A stretch of 54,543 nucleotides of DNA from CALJIC01 sp039805565 (GCA_039805565.1 JBDLTZ010000191.1:1-54543); one strand, 5' to 3'. Counted from the stretch's first letter, positions 16,069 to 24,700 are shown. Translations and numbers: made by a program. Notes: generated from the sequence alone by a model not told the origin.

Positions 16069-17751
16069 CTACTCCTGCCACACCCAGATCTTGCCGTATG
16101 AGTCGGGTATCTCTACCTCTGCCGGGCCTTCGCCCACGTGTTCGTCGTAGTCGTGCAGCCACTCGTGCCAGCGCCCCGGACGCGGGAAGCTGAGCGACAC
16201 GCGCTGGGGTGCCGCCGACAGGTTCACGGCCACCACCACAACGCTCCCCGCCTCGTTCCAGCGTTGGAAGGCCAGCACGCAGCGCTCCTTGTCCATCAGC
16301 AGCAGCTCGATGCTATTGCCGTGCAGGGCACCCTGTGTGTGGCGCAGGTAGGCCAGTGAGGCGTAGTGGCGGTAGAGCGCGCCCCCCGCGTCCCCCTCGA
16401 GGTACTCCCACGGGATCTTGCTCTCGTCCACGGTCTTGTCGGCGCGGGCGCCGAACTCCTGGCCGTGGTAGAGCATCGGCACGCCCTGCGCTGTGAAGAG
16501 CATGATGGCGCCGAGCATGCTCTTGCGGGTCGCGCCGGCCTCCCCGATCTGCGGGTTCAGCGCCAGCACGTCCCGCACGATGCGCTCCTCGTCGTGGCTC
16601 TCCATAAAGTTGACCGGCTGCGCGTTGTCCTGGTAGCCGTCGCCGTCGAAGCGCAGCACGCGCCAGAGCGCGTCCAGATCGCCGAAGTGGTTGCCCTGGT
16701 ACTCAGCCTCGACCAGCTGCGCCCGCACCACCTTGTTAAACTGCCAGTGCCACGAGGCGTCGCACTCCGTGTCGCGCACCACAGCGGCGGGCTCCGGCAC
16801 GATGTCCTCGGCGATCAGGTAGGCGTGCGGCTTGGTCTGGCGCGCGGCCCATGCCAGGAAGCTCATGCCGCTCTCGAAGTCGTAGCGGATGCCCTCGACG
16901 AAGTCGTAGCGGAAGCCGTCGATGTGGAACTCGGTGAGCCAGTAGTCCTGAATATCCCTCATCAGGCGTTTGGCGGCGGCGTCGTGCTGGTCGATGCTGG
17001 GGAAGCCCCAGGGGTTGTGACCGGTGGTGAGGTAGGGGTTCTCCTCGAAGGGGTAGAGCAGGCCGATCGGCCCGTCTGAGGTGGTGTGGGCGAAGACCAT
17101 GTCCAGGATGACGCCGATGCCCCTCTGGTGGGCGGCGTCGACGAGGCGCTTGAGGTCCTCGGCGGTCCCGTAGGCGCTCTCGGCGGCGAAGAAGAAGGCC
17201 GGGTTGTAGCCCCAGCTACGATCGCCGGGGAACTCCTGGATCGGCATCAGCTCGAGCGCGTCCACGCCGAGGTGCGCCAGGTAGTCGAGCCGCTCGGCCA
17301 CGCCGGCGAAGGTGCCCTGGGGGCTGAAGTCCCCGACGTGCAGCTCGTAGACCACGAGCTGGTTGAGCGGCTTGATGCTGAAGCTCGCGTCGCCCCAGGC
17401 GTAGGGCGCGGCGCCCACCTCAACGATGCAGTGTGGCTGGGGGGACTCGGGGACCCAGCGCAGGCGGCGGGCGTAGGGGTCGGCCACCACCGTCTCGCCG
17501 TCCACCACGAACTGATAGGCGTGCTCGCCGGGCGGGAGCTGCCTCTGGACCCACCACAGGCCGGTCTCGTCTACTGCCAGCGGGTCGCCCTCGAAGTTCC
17601 AGCCGTTGAAGTCGCCGATCAGGTGGACGCTCTGCTTCCAGGGCGCCCAGAGGGCGAAGGTGACGGTGCCGTCACCGCGGTCGTGAGCGCCGTGGGGCGT
17701 GCCCTCAGGAGCCGCTGCGGCGTGCGGGGGCAGCGTGTCGGTCTGGCTCAT
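16069..17751 (-). CDS. GH13 alpha-amylase-family enzyme with N-terminal CBM48
   Basis: A 560-aa cytoplasmic enzyme acting on alpha-glucans. Residues about 20-110 form a CBM48/AMPK-type starch-binding domain (VTFALWAPWKQSVHLIGDFN, GEHAYQFVVDGE). The GH13 barrel follows with the conserved regions: DMVFAHTT (region I), DGFRYDFVEG (region II, the Asp in RYD as nucleophile), LIAEDI (region III, acid/base Glu) and NFMESHDEERI (region IV). Order and length resemble branching enzyme GlgB and trehalohydrolase TreZ. Substrate cannot be fixed from sequence alone. Start ATG 17751; the extended frame upstream reads through GC-rich repeats and is rejected. No glycogen genes adjoin, though a UDP-glucose pyrophosphorylase occurs at 44299. 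Confidence 0.88.
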   Translation of the reverse strand: MSQTDTLPPHAAAAPEGTPHGAHDRGDGTVTFALWAPWKQSVHLIGDFNGWNFEGDPLAVDETGLWWVQRQLPPGEHAYQFVVDGETVVADPYARRLRWVPESPQPHCIVEVGAAPYAWGDASFSIKPLNQLVVYELHVGDFSPQGTFAGVAERLDYLAHLGVDALELMPIQEFPGDRSWGYNPAFFFAAESAYGTAEDLKRLVDAAHQRGIGVILDMVFAHTTSDGPIGLLYPFEENPYLTTGHNPWGFPSIDQHDAAAKRLMRDIQDYWLTEFHIDGFRYDFVEGIRYDFESGMSFLAWAARQTKPHAYLIAEDIVPEPAAVVRDTECDASWHWQFNKVVRAQLVEAEYQGNHFGDLDALWRVLRFDGDGYQDNAQPVNFMESHDEERIVRDVLALNPQIGEAGATRKSMLGAIMLFTAQGVPMLYHGQEFGARADKTVDESKIPWEYLEGDAGGALYRHYASLAYLRHTQGALHGNSIELLLMDKERCVLAFQRWNEAGSVVVVAVNLSAAPQRVSLSFPRPGRWHEWLHDYDEHVGEGPAEVEIPDSYGKIWVWQE

Positions 17752-17967
17752 AGGTCTGCGCTTGCGCTTTCTCGATTGTCGTCTCGCGACGAGTGAGTGT
17801 CGATAGCGGGTATACAAGCACAAGCTGTGCCAGGGTTTTCCCTGACAAGGCGGCCGTTCAAGGGAGGGCACCGGCCCTCCTCGCGCTCCTCCCCGCCAGA
17901 GGGGCGCTTGCGCCCCCTCCGGACCTCCCCCGCAATGCGTGTCGCACCAGACCGACATCCCGAAGAT

Positions 17968-18030
17968 GACGAGGTGACGAGGTGACGAAGTGGCGAGGTG
18001 ACCAAGTGACGAAGTGACGAGGTGACGAAC
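17968..18030. repeat. Octamer tandem array GACGAGGT
   Basis: About eight contiguous 8-bp units with consensus GACGAGGT or GACGAAGT. The period is eight, unlike the seven of the other spacer repeats in the window. Confidence 0.85.
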
Positions 18031-18197
18031 TATTGGAGGGCATCAGACCTGTGGGCCTGGCCGGGTTGATCCTTTTGAGTGGGCGGCACTCAGTCCAGCG
18101 CCTTCGGCATGTCCGAAATAGTACAGCTCCCCTTTGGGGTCCAGGGGCCAACGGCCCCGGCCGGGGGGTGCAGGGGGCGGCGGTCCGCCCCCTGCCG

Positions 18198-18266
18198 CAC
18201 GCGGCGTAGCGGCGACCCCGCACGCGGCGTAGCGGCGACCCCGCACGCGGCGCAGCGGCGAGCCCA
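18198..18266. repeat. 23-bp tandem repeat, three copies
   Basis: Three copies begin CACGCGGCG at 18198, 18221 and 18244. The third carries two changes (GCAG for GTAG, GAGC for GACC). The array directly follows the hairpin at 18170-18195. Confidence 0.85.
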
Positions 18267-18298
18267 CAAGCGGGGCGCAGGGCGGCAGGCCCCGAGTG

Positions 18299-18307
18299 TG
18301 GTATCAT
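18299..18307 (+). promoter_or_regulatory. Promoter -10 for gabT
   Basis: TGG-TATCAT 46 bp before the aminotransferase ATG; no recognisable -35. Confidence 0.45.
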
Positions 18308-18352
18308 GAATCACTACAGCGCAGCAGACCAGAATAGGCACGGAGGTGCCCC

Positions 18353-19738
18353 ATGACCACGGCCGTCGGCCGCAGCATTGTGATCCGCACGGAGGTCCCG
18401 GGGCCGCGCTCGCGCGAGCTCCTCGCCCGCCGCGACGCCGCCGTCCCCAACGGACTCTACAAGGCCCACCCGATCGCCGTCGAGCGCGCCGAGGGCGCAC
18501 TAGTGACGGACGTCGACGGTAACACCTTCATCGACTTCGTCGGCGGCATCGGCGTCCTCAACGTCGGCCACGGCGCCCCCGAGGTCGTGGCCGCGGTGCA
18601 GGCCCAGGCCGAGCGGCTGATCCACTTCTCCGCGCTCGTCGGCACGTACGAGCCCTACATCGAGCTGGCGGAGCGCCTCAACGCCGCGGTGCCGATCTCC
18701 GGCCCGTGCAAGACCATCCTCTCCAACAGCGGCGCGGAGGGCGTCGAGAACGCGATCAAGGTCGCCCGCGCCGCCACCGGCCGCCAGGCGATCGTGGTGT
18801 TCGAGGGCGGCTACCACGGCCGCACGCTGCTGACCCTCTCGCTCACCAGCAAGACCAGCTTCAAGAAGACCTTCGGCCCGTTCGCGCCCGAGATCTACCG
18901 CGCGCCGTTCCCCTACGCCTACCATATGGGCGTCAGCGAGGAGCAGGCCGTGGAGCAATGCTGGGACGCGTTCCAGCGCCTGCTGCTGGCCTATGTGGGC
19001 CCCGAAAACATCGCCGCCGTCCTGATCGAGCCGGTCCAGGGAGAGGGTGGCTTCATCCCGACCCCGCCGGAGTTCATGCGCCGCCTGCGCGACTTCTGCA
19101 CCGCCAACGGCTCGCTGCTGATCGCCGACGAGGTCCAGTGCGGCTTCGGGCGCACCGGCACGCTGTTCGCGATGGAGCAGATGGGCGTCGAGCCGGACGT
19201 CCTGGTGAGCGCCAAGTCGATCGCCGCGGGCATGCCGCTGGCCGCCACCACCGGCCGCGCCCAGCTCATGGACAAGCCCCACATCGGCGGCGTCGGCGGG
19301 ACCTACGGCGGCAACCCGCTGGCCTGCGCCGCAGCCCTGGCGGTGCTCGATCTGTTCGCCGGCGCGCAGCAGCCTGGAGGGGACAATCGGGCAGGTGAGG
19401 GCGAGGGGACTGCTGCGTCCCTGCTCGACCGCGCGCACGCCATCGGCCAGGTGGTGCGGCACTACGGCGAGGGGTGGCTGCGCGACGTACCGCTGGTGGG
19501 TGATGTGCGCGGCCTCGGCGCGATGATGGCGATCGAGCTGGTGAAGGACCGCGCCACGCGCGAGCCGGCCCCCGACGAGGTGCTGGCGGTGGTCAAGCGC
19601 TGCGCCGAGCACGGCCTGATCACCATGCGCGCCGGCCTGTACGCAAACTGCCTGCGTCTGCTCATGCCGCTCTCGATCACGGACGAGCAGCTGATCGAGG
19701 GTATGGACGTGCTGGACGAGGCCATCCGCTCGCTATGA
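18353..19738 (+). CDS. gabT: Class III aminotransferase, 4-aminobutyrate type
   Basis: A 461-aa PLP enzyme that transfers the omega-amino group of 4-aminobutyrate (or a similar omega-amino acid) to 2-oxoglutarate, giving succinate semialdehyde and glutamate. Signatures: NSGAEGVENAIKVARAATGR (phosphate-binding region), FEGGYHGRTLLTLSLTSKT, LLIADEVQCGFGRTG, and VSAKSIAAGMPLAATTGRA with the PLP lysine K288. A short Gly/Glu-rich insertion follows the LAVLDLF segment. AGGTGCCCC lies before the ATG. The next gene overlaps by four bases and an aldehyde dehydrogenase follows at 20624, so GABA catabolism is the best reading. Acetylornithine or ornithine activity is less likely. Confidence 0.9.
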   Translation: MTTAVGRSIVIRTEVPGPRSRELLARRDAAVPNGLYKAHPIAVERAEGALVTDVDGNTFIDFVGGIGVLNVGHGAPEVVAAVQAQAERLIHFSALVGTYEPYIELAERLNAAVPISGPCKTILSNSGAEGVENAIKVARAATGRQAIVVFEGGYHGRTLLTLSLTSKTSFKKTFGPFAPEIYRAPFPYAYHMGVSEEQAVEQCWDAFQRLLLAYVGPENIAAVLIEPVQGEGGFIPTPPEFMRRLRDFCTANGSLLIADEVQCGFGRTGTLFAMEQMGVEPDVLVSAKSIAAGMPLAATTGRAQLMDKPHIGGVGGTYGGNPLACAAALAVLDLFAGAQQPGGDNRAGEGEGTAASLLDRAHAIGQVVRHYGEGWLRDVPLVGDVRGLGAMMAIELVKDRATREPAPDEVLAVVKRCAEHGLITMRAGLYANCLRLLMPLSITDEQLIEGMDVLDEAIRSL

Positions 19739-20370
19739 CCATCGTCATCACCAACACGCGCCCCGAGCACATCGAGCAGCTCGTCGTCCACCAGCAGGTC
19801 TGCTTCCCGACGCTTGCCCCGGACGCCTGGATGCAAGCCGAGGACTTCGCGGCCCAGCTGGCGGTGTTCCCCGAGGGTCAGCACGTGGCCCTCGACGGGG
19901 ACCGGGTCGTAGGTCAGAGCACGACGCTGCGGGTGGGGGACGAGGCCTTCGCGCAGCACAGCTTCCTGGGCATCACCGGTCACCTGCGGCTCGGCACGCA
20001 CAAGCCGGACGGCGCCTGGCTCTACGGCGCGGATATGAGCGTCCACCCTGAGTACCGCGGCCGCAAGCTCTCTAAGATGCTCTACAATGCCCGCAAGGAG
20101 CTCGTGGGGCGGCTCGGCATGCGCGGCATCGTGGCCGGGGGTCAGCTGTCGGGCTACCACCACCACCGCCACGAGATGGGCGTCGAGGAGTACATCGCGC
20201 GGGTGGCGGCCGGCGAGCTCGTGGACCCGACGCTCACCCCGCAGCTCCGCAGCGGCTTCAGCGTGCGCGGGGTGCTGTGGGACTATCTGGACGACGCCGA
20301 GCACGGCCGCGAGGCGTCGATCATCGTGTGGGAGAACCCCGACCTGCCGCCTGTTGCCGCACCGATCTGA
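19735..20370 (+). CDS. GNAT-family N-acetyltransferase
   Basis: A 211-aa acetyltransferase. The N-terminal strand-helix (IVITNTRPEHIEQLVVHQQ) and the acetyl-CoA loop around ADMSVHPEYRGRKLSKMLYN (Arg/Gly-x-Gly/Ala type) identify the GNAT fold; an unusual HHHRHE stretch follows at about residue 140. ATGA overlap with the aminotransferase stop implies translational coupling, so its substrate is probably an amine or amino acid of the same pathway, though no family member with a known substrate is recognised. The long C-terminal segment ends with a strand VRGVLWDYLDDAE. Confidence 0.85.
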   Translation: MTIVITNTRPEHIEQLVVHQQVCFPTLAPDAWMQAEDFAAQLAVFPEGQHVALDGDRVVGQSTTLRVGDEAFAQHSFLGITGHLRLGTHKPDGAWLYGADMSVHPEYRGRKLSKMLYNARKELVGRLGMRGIVAGGQLSGYHHHRHEMGVEEYIARVAAGELVDPTLTPQLRSGFSVRGVLWDYLDDAEHGREASIIVWENPDLPPVAAPI

Positions 20371-20405
20371 TGCGGCGACGTGGTCGTGGGGGCGATGTGG
20401 TCGTG

Positions 20406-20464
20406 GGGGCGCAGCAGCATCATGATTTCACCCGTCGAGATGACCTGTGCTGCTGCTGCGCCCC
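20406..20464. terminator. Long-loop hairpin between acetyltransferase and dehydrogenase
   Basis: GGGGCGCAGCAGCA (20406-20419) pairs perfectly over 14 bp with TGCTGCTGCGCCCC (20451-20464). It may partly terminate the gabT-GNAT RNA. Confidence 0.55.
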
Positions 20465-20519
20465 AACGTCATCGCCCGCGACACCCGTGACGCTGCGCCC
20501 CGACGTCATCGCACGCGAT
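20457..20519. repeat. Direct repeat pair
   Basis: Two near-identical copies of a 26-bp unit, TGCGCCCC(A/G)ACGTCATCGC(C/A)CGCGA, start at 20457 and about 20494 in the leader of the dehydrogenase gene. Confidence 0.7.
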
Positions 20520-20623
20520 GCTGCTCCCGTGGGTCGTCGCCTGCGGTGTCCGCGACGGTACGCCCGTGTCGGCGCAGCACGCTGCGCCCCATCGCCAGTC
20601 CTCTGCATCCCCAGGAGAACATG

Positions 20624-22081
20624 ATGCCTACTCAGTACCACAATATCATCGCCGGTGAGCGCGTCCCCGCCTCGTCCGGCGCGAGCTTCGAGGTGCGCAA
20701 CCCGGCCGACACCGACGAGGTGATCGGCCTCGCGCCTGCGTCTACTATCGAGGACGCCCGCGCGGCCATCGCCGCCGCCAGAGAGGCCCAGCCGAAGTGG
20801 GCTGCCATGACCGGCCCGGACCGCGGGCGCATCCTGCACCGCGCCGCCGCGCTGCTCGAGGGCCGTGTGGACGAGTGGGCCGCCGAGCTGACGCGCGAGG
20901 AGGGCAAGACCCGCGCCGAGGCCCGCGGCGAGGTGCTGCGCGCCGTTGACCTGTTCCGCTACTTCGCTGGCGAGGGCTGGCGCGTCGGCGGCGACGTGCT
21001 CCCGGCAGACACGCCCAACACCCTGCTCTACAGCGTGCGCGTCCCGCTCGGCGTGGTGGCGATCATCACCCCCTGGAACTTCCCGCTGGCCATCCCGGTC
21101 TGGAAGATGGCCCCGGCGCTGGTGATGGGTAACGCGGTGGTCTTCAAGCCCGCCTCGGCCACGCCGCTCATGGGGCTGCGCCTCGGCGAGCTGCTCCACG
21201 AGGCCGGCCTGCCCGCCGGGGTGCTCAACGTCGTCACCGGTGGCGGCGGCGCGATCGGCGACACGCTGGTGACCGACGAGCGCATCGACGGCGTGTCGTT
21301 CACCGGCTCGTACGGCGTGGGCCACGCGCTGTACCAGAAGACCGCGCTCCGCATGACCCGCACCCACCTCGAGCTCGGCGGCAAGAACCCGGTGATCGTG
21401 GCCGCCGATGCTGATCTGGACAAGGCTGTGACGATCGCGGCCCGCGGCGGCTTCGGCCTCACCGGGCAGGCCTGCACCGCCACCAGCCGTGTGATCGTCG
21501 AGGCCCCGGTGGCGAAGGAGTTCGCCGAGCGCCTCGCCGCCGCAGCCCGCACCCTCAAGGTGGGCCCGGGCCTGGCTGAGGGTGTACAGATGGGGCCCGC
21601 GGTGAGCGCCGGGCAGAAGAAGACCGACCTCGAGTACGTCGAGATCGCGCGCGCCGAGGGCGCCACGGTGCTGGCGGGCGGTGGCGCTCCCGAGGATGGT
21701 GGGCTGGGGCGGGGTCACTTCGTGCAGCCCACCGTGCTCACCGGCGTGCGGCCGGATATGCGCGTGGCGCAGGAGGAGATCTTCGGCCCGGTGATCGGTG
21801 TGATGGAGGCGGCGGACCTGCAGGAGGCCTTCCGCATCGCCAACAATATCGAGTACGGGCTCACCGCCTCGATTGTCACCAACGACCTCCGTAAGGCCAT
21901 CCGCTTCGCCGAGCAGGCCGAGGCCGGCACGCTCAAGGTCAACCAGCCAACTGCTGGCCTCTCGGTGCAGGCCCCCTTCGGCGGCTTCAAGCACAGCGGC
22001 TCGGGCATGTTCCGCGAGATGGGCAAGGGCGCGGTGGAGTTCTACACCCGTATTAAGACAGTCTACCTCGACGGGCAGTAG
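20624..22081 (+). CDS. Aldehyde dehydrogenase (succinate/ketoglutarate semialdehyde type)
   Basis: A 485-aa NAD(P)-dependent enzyme oxidising an aldehyde to its acid. Conserved blocks: PWNFPLAIPVWKMAPALVMG and VFKPAS (cofactor binding), FTGSYGVG, LELGGKNP with general-base E250, and GLTGQACTATSRVIVE with catalytic C284. The GQxCTATSR context is typical of 2-oxoglutaric semialdehyde dehydrogenases, which also accept succinate semialdehyde. With gabT upstream it would finish GABA conversion to succinate. Two adjoining ATGs (20621, 20624) follow AGGAG; I chose the second for its six-base spacing. The 250-bp gap upstream and hairpin suggest partly independent expression. Confidence 0.92.
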   Translation: MPTQYHNIIAGERVPASSGASFEVRNPADTDEVIGLAPASTIEDARAAIAAAREAQPKWAAMTGPDRGRILHRAAALLEGRVDEWAAELTREEGKTRAEARGEVLRAVDLFRYFAGEGWRVGGDVLPADTPNTLLYSVRVPLGVVAIITPWNFPLAIPVWKMAPALVMGNAVVFKPASATPLMGLRLGELLHEAGLPAGVLNVVTGGGGAIGDTLVTDERIDGVSFTGSYGVGHALYQKTALRMTRTHLELGGKNPVIVAADADLDKAVTIAARGGFGLTGQACTATSRVIVEAPVAKEFAERLAAAARTLKVGPGLAEGVQMGPAVSAGQKKTDLEYVEIARAEGATVLAGGGAPEDGGLGRGHFVQPTVLTGVRPDMRVAQEEIFGPVIGVMEAADLQEAFRIANNIEYGLTASIVTNDLRKAIRFAEQAEAGTLKVNQPTAGLSVQAPFGGFKHSGSGMFREMGKGAVEFYTRIKTVYLDGQ

Positions 22082-22090
22082 ATCGACAGA

Positions 22091-22125
22091 AGTGCTGAGG
22101 ACTCAGCACTCAGCACACGACACTC
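22091..22125. repeat. Heptamer tandem repeat, five units
   Basis: Five contiguous heptads after the dehydrogenase stop: AGTGCTG, AGGACTC, AGCACTC, AGCACAC, GACACTC. The first 20 bases are also a palindrome (AGTGCTGAG/CTCAGCACT). Confidence 0.8.
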
Positions 22126-22132
22126 ATCGATG

Positions 22133-22159
22133 GGCGGTAGGAGAACCTCTCCTACCGCC
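22133..22159 (+). terminator. Terminator after aldehyde dehydrogenase
   Basis: GGCGGTAGGAGA pairs perfectly with TCTCCTACCGCC around a three-base loop. No strong T-run follows. Confidence 0.7.
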
Positions 22160-22189
22160 TCGCTTTGTGCGACGCACCAGTTCTGCCAG

Positions 22190-22207
22190 CGGATCGTATA
22201 CGATCCG
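22190..22207. promoter_or_regulatory. Perfect 18-bp palindrome, candidate operator
   Basis: CGGATCGTATACGATCCG is fully self-complementary and lies 79 bp before the STAS-protein ATG. Its symmetry and lack of loop suggest a DNA-binding dimer site rather than a terminator. Confidence 0.5.
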
Positions 22208-22285
22208 ATCGCCTCCCGAGGGCTTGAACCGCATACACTTGGCGCGAGTAGCGGCGCCGGTAGAGTGCGCCCACGGAGAGACACT

Positions 22286-23368
22286 ATGCTGGCTTCGATC
22301 AATACATGGCTCAACCGGGTGCAGATCGACGACCCCGTGGCGCGTCGGCAGGCGGTACTGGTGCAGGTGATGCTGCTCGGCCTGGTGGTGGCGGTGCCGC
22401 TCTGCGTGCTGCTGACACTGGTAGTTCGGGCTGGTAGTCCATACCTCGGCCAGATGGTCCTGGGGATGTCGCTCGTGGCAGTGTCGGCCGGCGCGGCGCT
22501 GGTTCTGGTCCGCTGCGGCCGCTTCCGCGCCGGTGTCCTCACGGCCGCGTACGGCCTGCTGGCCTCGCTCGCGATCCTCTCGCTGCTCACCGGCCTCCTG
22601 CACAACCCGCTGGTGATGATCGCCCTGCTCCTGCCGCTCGCGATGGCGGGGCTGCTGCTCGGGCGTGTGTCGCGTATCACAGTCGGGGTGCTGACGATCG
22701 CGGTGGTGGCTGTAGTGTGCGCGCTGGAGAGCCTGCCGACGCCTCTGGCCGGCTACGCGGTCAACAGGGGTGGCGCTTGGGGGAGCACAGTCATCGCGTT
22801 CGGCATCCTGGTGGCGCTGTTCGGCACGTTCTACGACCGCTTCAGCGCCACGCTGCGCGCTGCGCTCGCGGAGTCTCTGGGGCGCGAGCAGGAGCTCGAG
22901 CGGCTGCGGGCCGGCCTCGAGGAGGCTGTGGCCGCGCGCACAGCCGAGCTGCGGGCCTCTGTAGACCAGCTCCAGGCCAGCCAGGCCACCATCCGTGAGC
23001 TCGGCTCGCCGGTGCTGCCCGTGCTGCCCGGCGTGCTGGTGGCGCCGCTGATCGGCGCGATCGACACCGCTCGCGCGGCCGATCTCTCCGCGGCGGTGCT
23101 GGCGGCGGTGGACCGCGTGCGCGCGCGCTCGGTGATCCTCGACATCACGGGGGTGCCGGTGGTGGACACGCACGTGGCCCGGGCGCTGCTCCAGGTGGCG
23201 CAGGCGGTGCGGCTGCTCGGGGCCGAGGCGGTGTTGGTGGGCGTGAGTGCCGAGGTAGCCCAGACGCTCGTGACGCTCGGCGTGGACCTGGGCGCCATCC
23301 ACGTCCACGCGAATCTGCAGGAGGCGGTCGGGGCGCTGATCAGTACGACGATCGCCACAGCGCGCTAG
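22286..23368 (+). CDS. Membrane-anchored STAS-domain regulator
   Basis: A 360-aa protein. Six hydrophobic helices occupy residues about 25-190 (VLVQVMLLGLVVAVPLCVLL, ALVLVRCGR, LVMIALLLPLAMAGLLLG). A helical coiled coil follows (about 195-240, ESLGREQELERLRAGLEEAV), then a STAS domain from about 245 to 355: SPVLPVLPGVLVAPLIGAID, SVILDITGVPVVDTHVARAL, AVLVGVSAEVAQTLVTLGVD. The layout matches RsbR-like stressosome proteins, except that the usual N-terminal globin/PAS module is replaced by a membrane domain. The Thr after DI in DITGVPVVDT sits where a kinase target residue is found. Start at ATG 22286 after ACGGAGAG. The signal sensed is unknown. Confidence 0.85.
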   Translation: MLASINTWLNRVQIDDPVARRQAVLVQVMLLGLVVAVPLCVLLTLVVRAGSPYLGQMVLGMSLVAVSAGAALVLVRCGRFRAGVLTAAYGLLASLAILSLLTGLLHNPLVMIALLLPLAMAGLLLGRVSRITVGVLTIAVVAVVCALESLPTPLAGYAVNRGGAWGSTVIAFGILVALFGTFYDRFSATLRAALAESLGREQELERLRAGLEEAVAARTAELRASVDQLQASQATIRELGSPVLPVLPGVLVAPLIGAIDTARAADLSAAVLAAVDRVRARSVILDITGVPVVDTHVARALLQVAQAVRLLGAEAVLVGVSAEVAQTLVTLGVDLGAIHVHANLQEAVGALISTTIATAR

Positions 23369-23390
23369 CGCGGTAGCCCTCTCCTGTCAC

Positions 23391-23436
23391 AGGGGCCACA
23401 GCGCATGGCGTATTTGCGCCATGCGCTGTGGCCCCT
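23391..23436. terminator. Bidirectional terminator, 20-bp stem
   Basis: A perfect 20-bp stem (23391-23410 with 23417-23436) and a six-base loop TATTTG, between convergent genes ending at 23368 and 23450. Confidence 0.85.
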
Positions 23437-23449
23437 GCTGCTTTCGTGC

Positions 23450-24691
23450 TTACTCCCCAGCCCTGAGCGCCTCCGCCAGCCGGGCCACGCCCTCCTCGAT
23501 ACGCGCCGGCGGGGCGTACGAGAAGTTGAGCCGCATCGTGCGCGCGCCGCCGCCGTTCGCGTGGAACGACGCGCCCGGCACGAAGGCCACCTTGCGCTCG
23601 ATGGCTCGCGCCAGCAGTGCGGTGGAGTCCACCCCCTCGGGGAGCGTGAGCCAGAGGAACATACCCCCCTCGGGCCGTGTCCAGCGCACTCCGGCCGGCA
23701 TCGTGCGCTCCAGAGCGCGCAGCATCGTGTCGCGGCGCTCGCCGTAGATGCTGCGGATGCGCGGTATCTGGCGCTCCAGCAGCCCCTCGCGGCAGCTCTC
23801 GTAGGCCACCGCCTGCGCCAGCGAGCCGGTGTGCAGGTCAACCCCCTGCTTGGCCAGCGCCATGCGGCGCAGCAGCGGCCGCGGCCCGGCGGCCCACCCC
23901 ACCCGCAGCCCCGGCGCCAGCAGCTTCGAGAAGGTGCTCAGGTAGACGACGTGGTGCGGCGCGCTGTGTCTGCGCACGTCGAGCGCTGCCAGCGGGGCCA
24001 GCGGTTCGCCGCTGTAGCGCAGCTCGCCGTAGGGGTCGTCCTCCACCACGCGCAGCTCGTGGCGCTCGGCAATGTCCAGCAGCGCCGCGCGCCGCTCGGC
24101 CGAGAGCGTGACCCCGGTGGGGTTCTGGAAGGTGGCGACAGTGTAGAGGAAGGCCGGTCGTACGCCCGTGGCTGCCAGGTCGCCGAGGGTACGCTCGAGC
24201 GCCTCGGGCAGCAGGCCGCTGTCGTCCATCGGGACCGAGACGAAGCGTGGCCCGTAGGGGCGGAAGGCCTGCAGCGCTCCGACGTAGGTCGGCTCCTCCA
24301 CCAGCACCACGCTGCCCTGGTCGATCAGTAGCTTGCCTAGCAGGTCGAGCGCCTGCTGCGAGCCGCTTGTCACCAGCACTTCGTCGGACGAGACGCCGAT
24401 CCCGCGTGCCAGCATCAGGTCGGCCAGGAGCTCGCGCAGCGGCGGGAAGCCCTCGGTGGGGCCGTACTGGAGCGCGCGGGCCGCGTGCTCAGCCAGGACG
24501 CGCTCGGAGGCTAGCCCGATCTCCTCGGCAGGGAAGCACTCCGGCGCAGGGAGCCCGCCGGCGAAGGAGATGAACTCGGGCTGCTCGGTGAGCTTGAGCA
24601 GCTCACGGATGGCCGAGCCGGTGATCTGCGCGCCGGCCGCGGAGAGGGCGCCCTCCCAGAGTGCCTGGGCTGCTGGAGTCTCGGTGCTCAT
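23450..24691 (-). CDS. PLP-dependent aminotransferase, LysN/MocR-type class I
   Basis: A 413-aa fold-type I aminotransferase of the 2-aminoadipate/aromatic group, without the GntR head. Features: ISFAGGLPAPECFPAEE near residue 38, YGPTEGFPPLRELLA, VTSGSQQALDLLGKLLIDQG, EDDPYGELRY, and the PLP lysine in STFSKLLAPGLRVG. GGMFLWLTLPEGVD near the end is typical of LysN and kynurenine/aromatic enzymes. The donor is probably 2-aminoadipate, an aromatic or branched-chain amino acid. The ATG at 24691 follows AGGGGAGCA. A 36-aa membrane peptide ends nine bases upstream and is probably cotranscribed. Confidence 0.9.
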   Translation of the reverse strand: MSTETPAAQALWEGALSAAGAQITGSAIRELLKLTEQPEFISFAGGLPAPECFPAEEIGLASERVLAEHAARALQYGPTEGFPPLRELLADLMLARGIGVSSDEVLVTSGSQQALDLLGKLLIDQGSVVLVEEPTYVGALQAFRPYGPRFVSVPMDDSGLLPEALERTLGDLAATGVRPAFLYTVATFQNPTGVTLSAERRAALLDIAERHELRVVEDDPYGELRYSGEPLAPLAALDVRRHSAPHHVVYLSTFSKLLAPGLRVGWAAGPRPLLRRMALAKQGVDLHTGSLAQAVAYESCREGLLERQIPRIRSIYGERRDTMLRALERTMPAGVRWTRPEGGMFLWLTLPEGVDSTALLARAIERKVAFVPGASFHANGGGARTMRLNFSYAPPARIEEGVARLAEALRAGE

Positions 24692-24700
24692 TGCTCCCCC

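Larger units (their letters stand above)
17752..18297. other. Repeat-rich intergenic region
   Basis: No gene is supported in this gap of more than 500 bp. It holds GC-rich inverted repeats (for example GCAGGGGGCGG 18170-18180 with CCGCCCCCTGC 18185-18195, and GGGGCC/GGCCCC near 18145-18158), an octamer tandem array and a 23-bp tandem array. Open frames here on both strands have repeat-like, not protein-like, composition. Confidence 0.7.

Noticed and set aside
17968..18266. Tandem arrays considered as a CRISPR array
   Set aside because: The units are contiguous with no unique spacers and no cas genes lie nearby.
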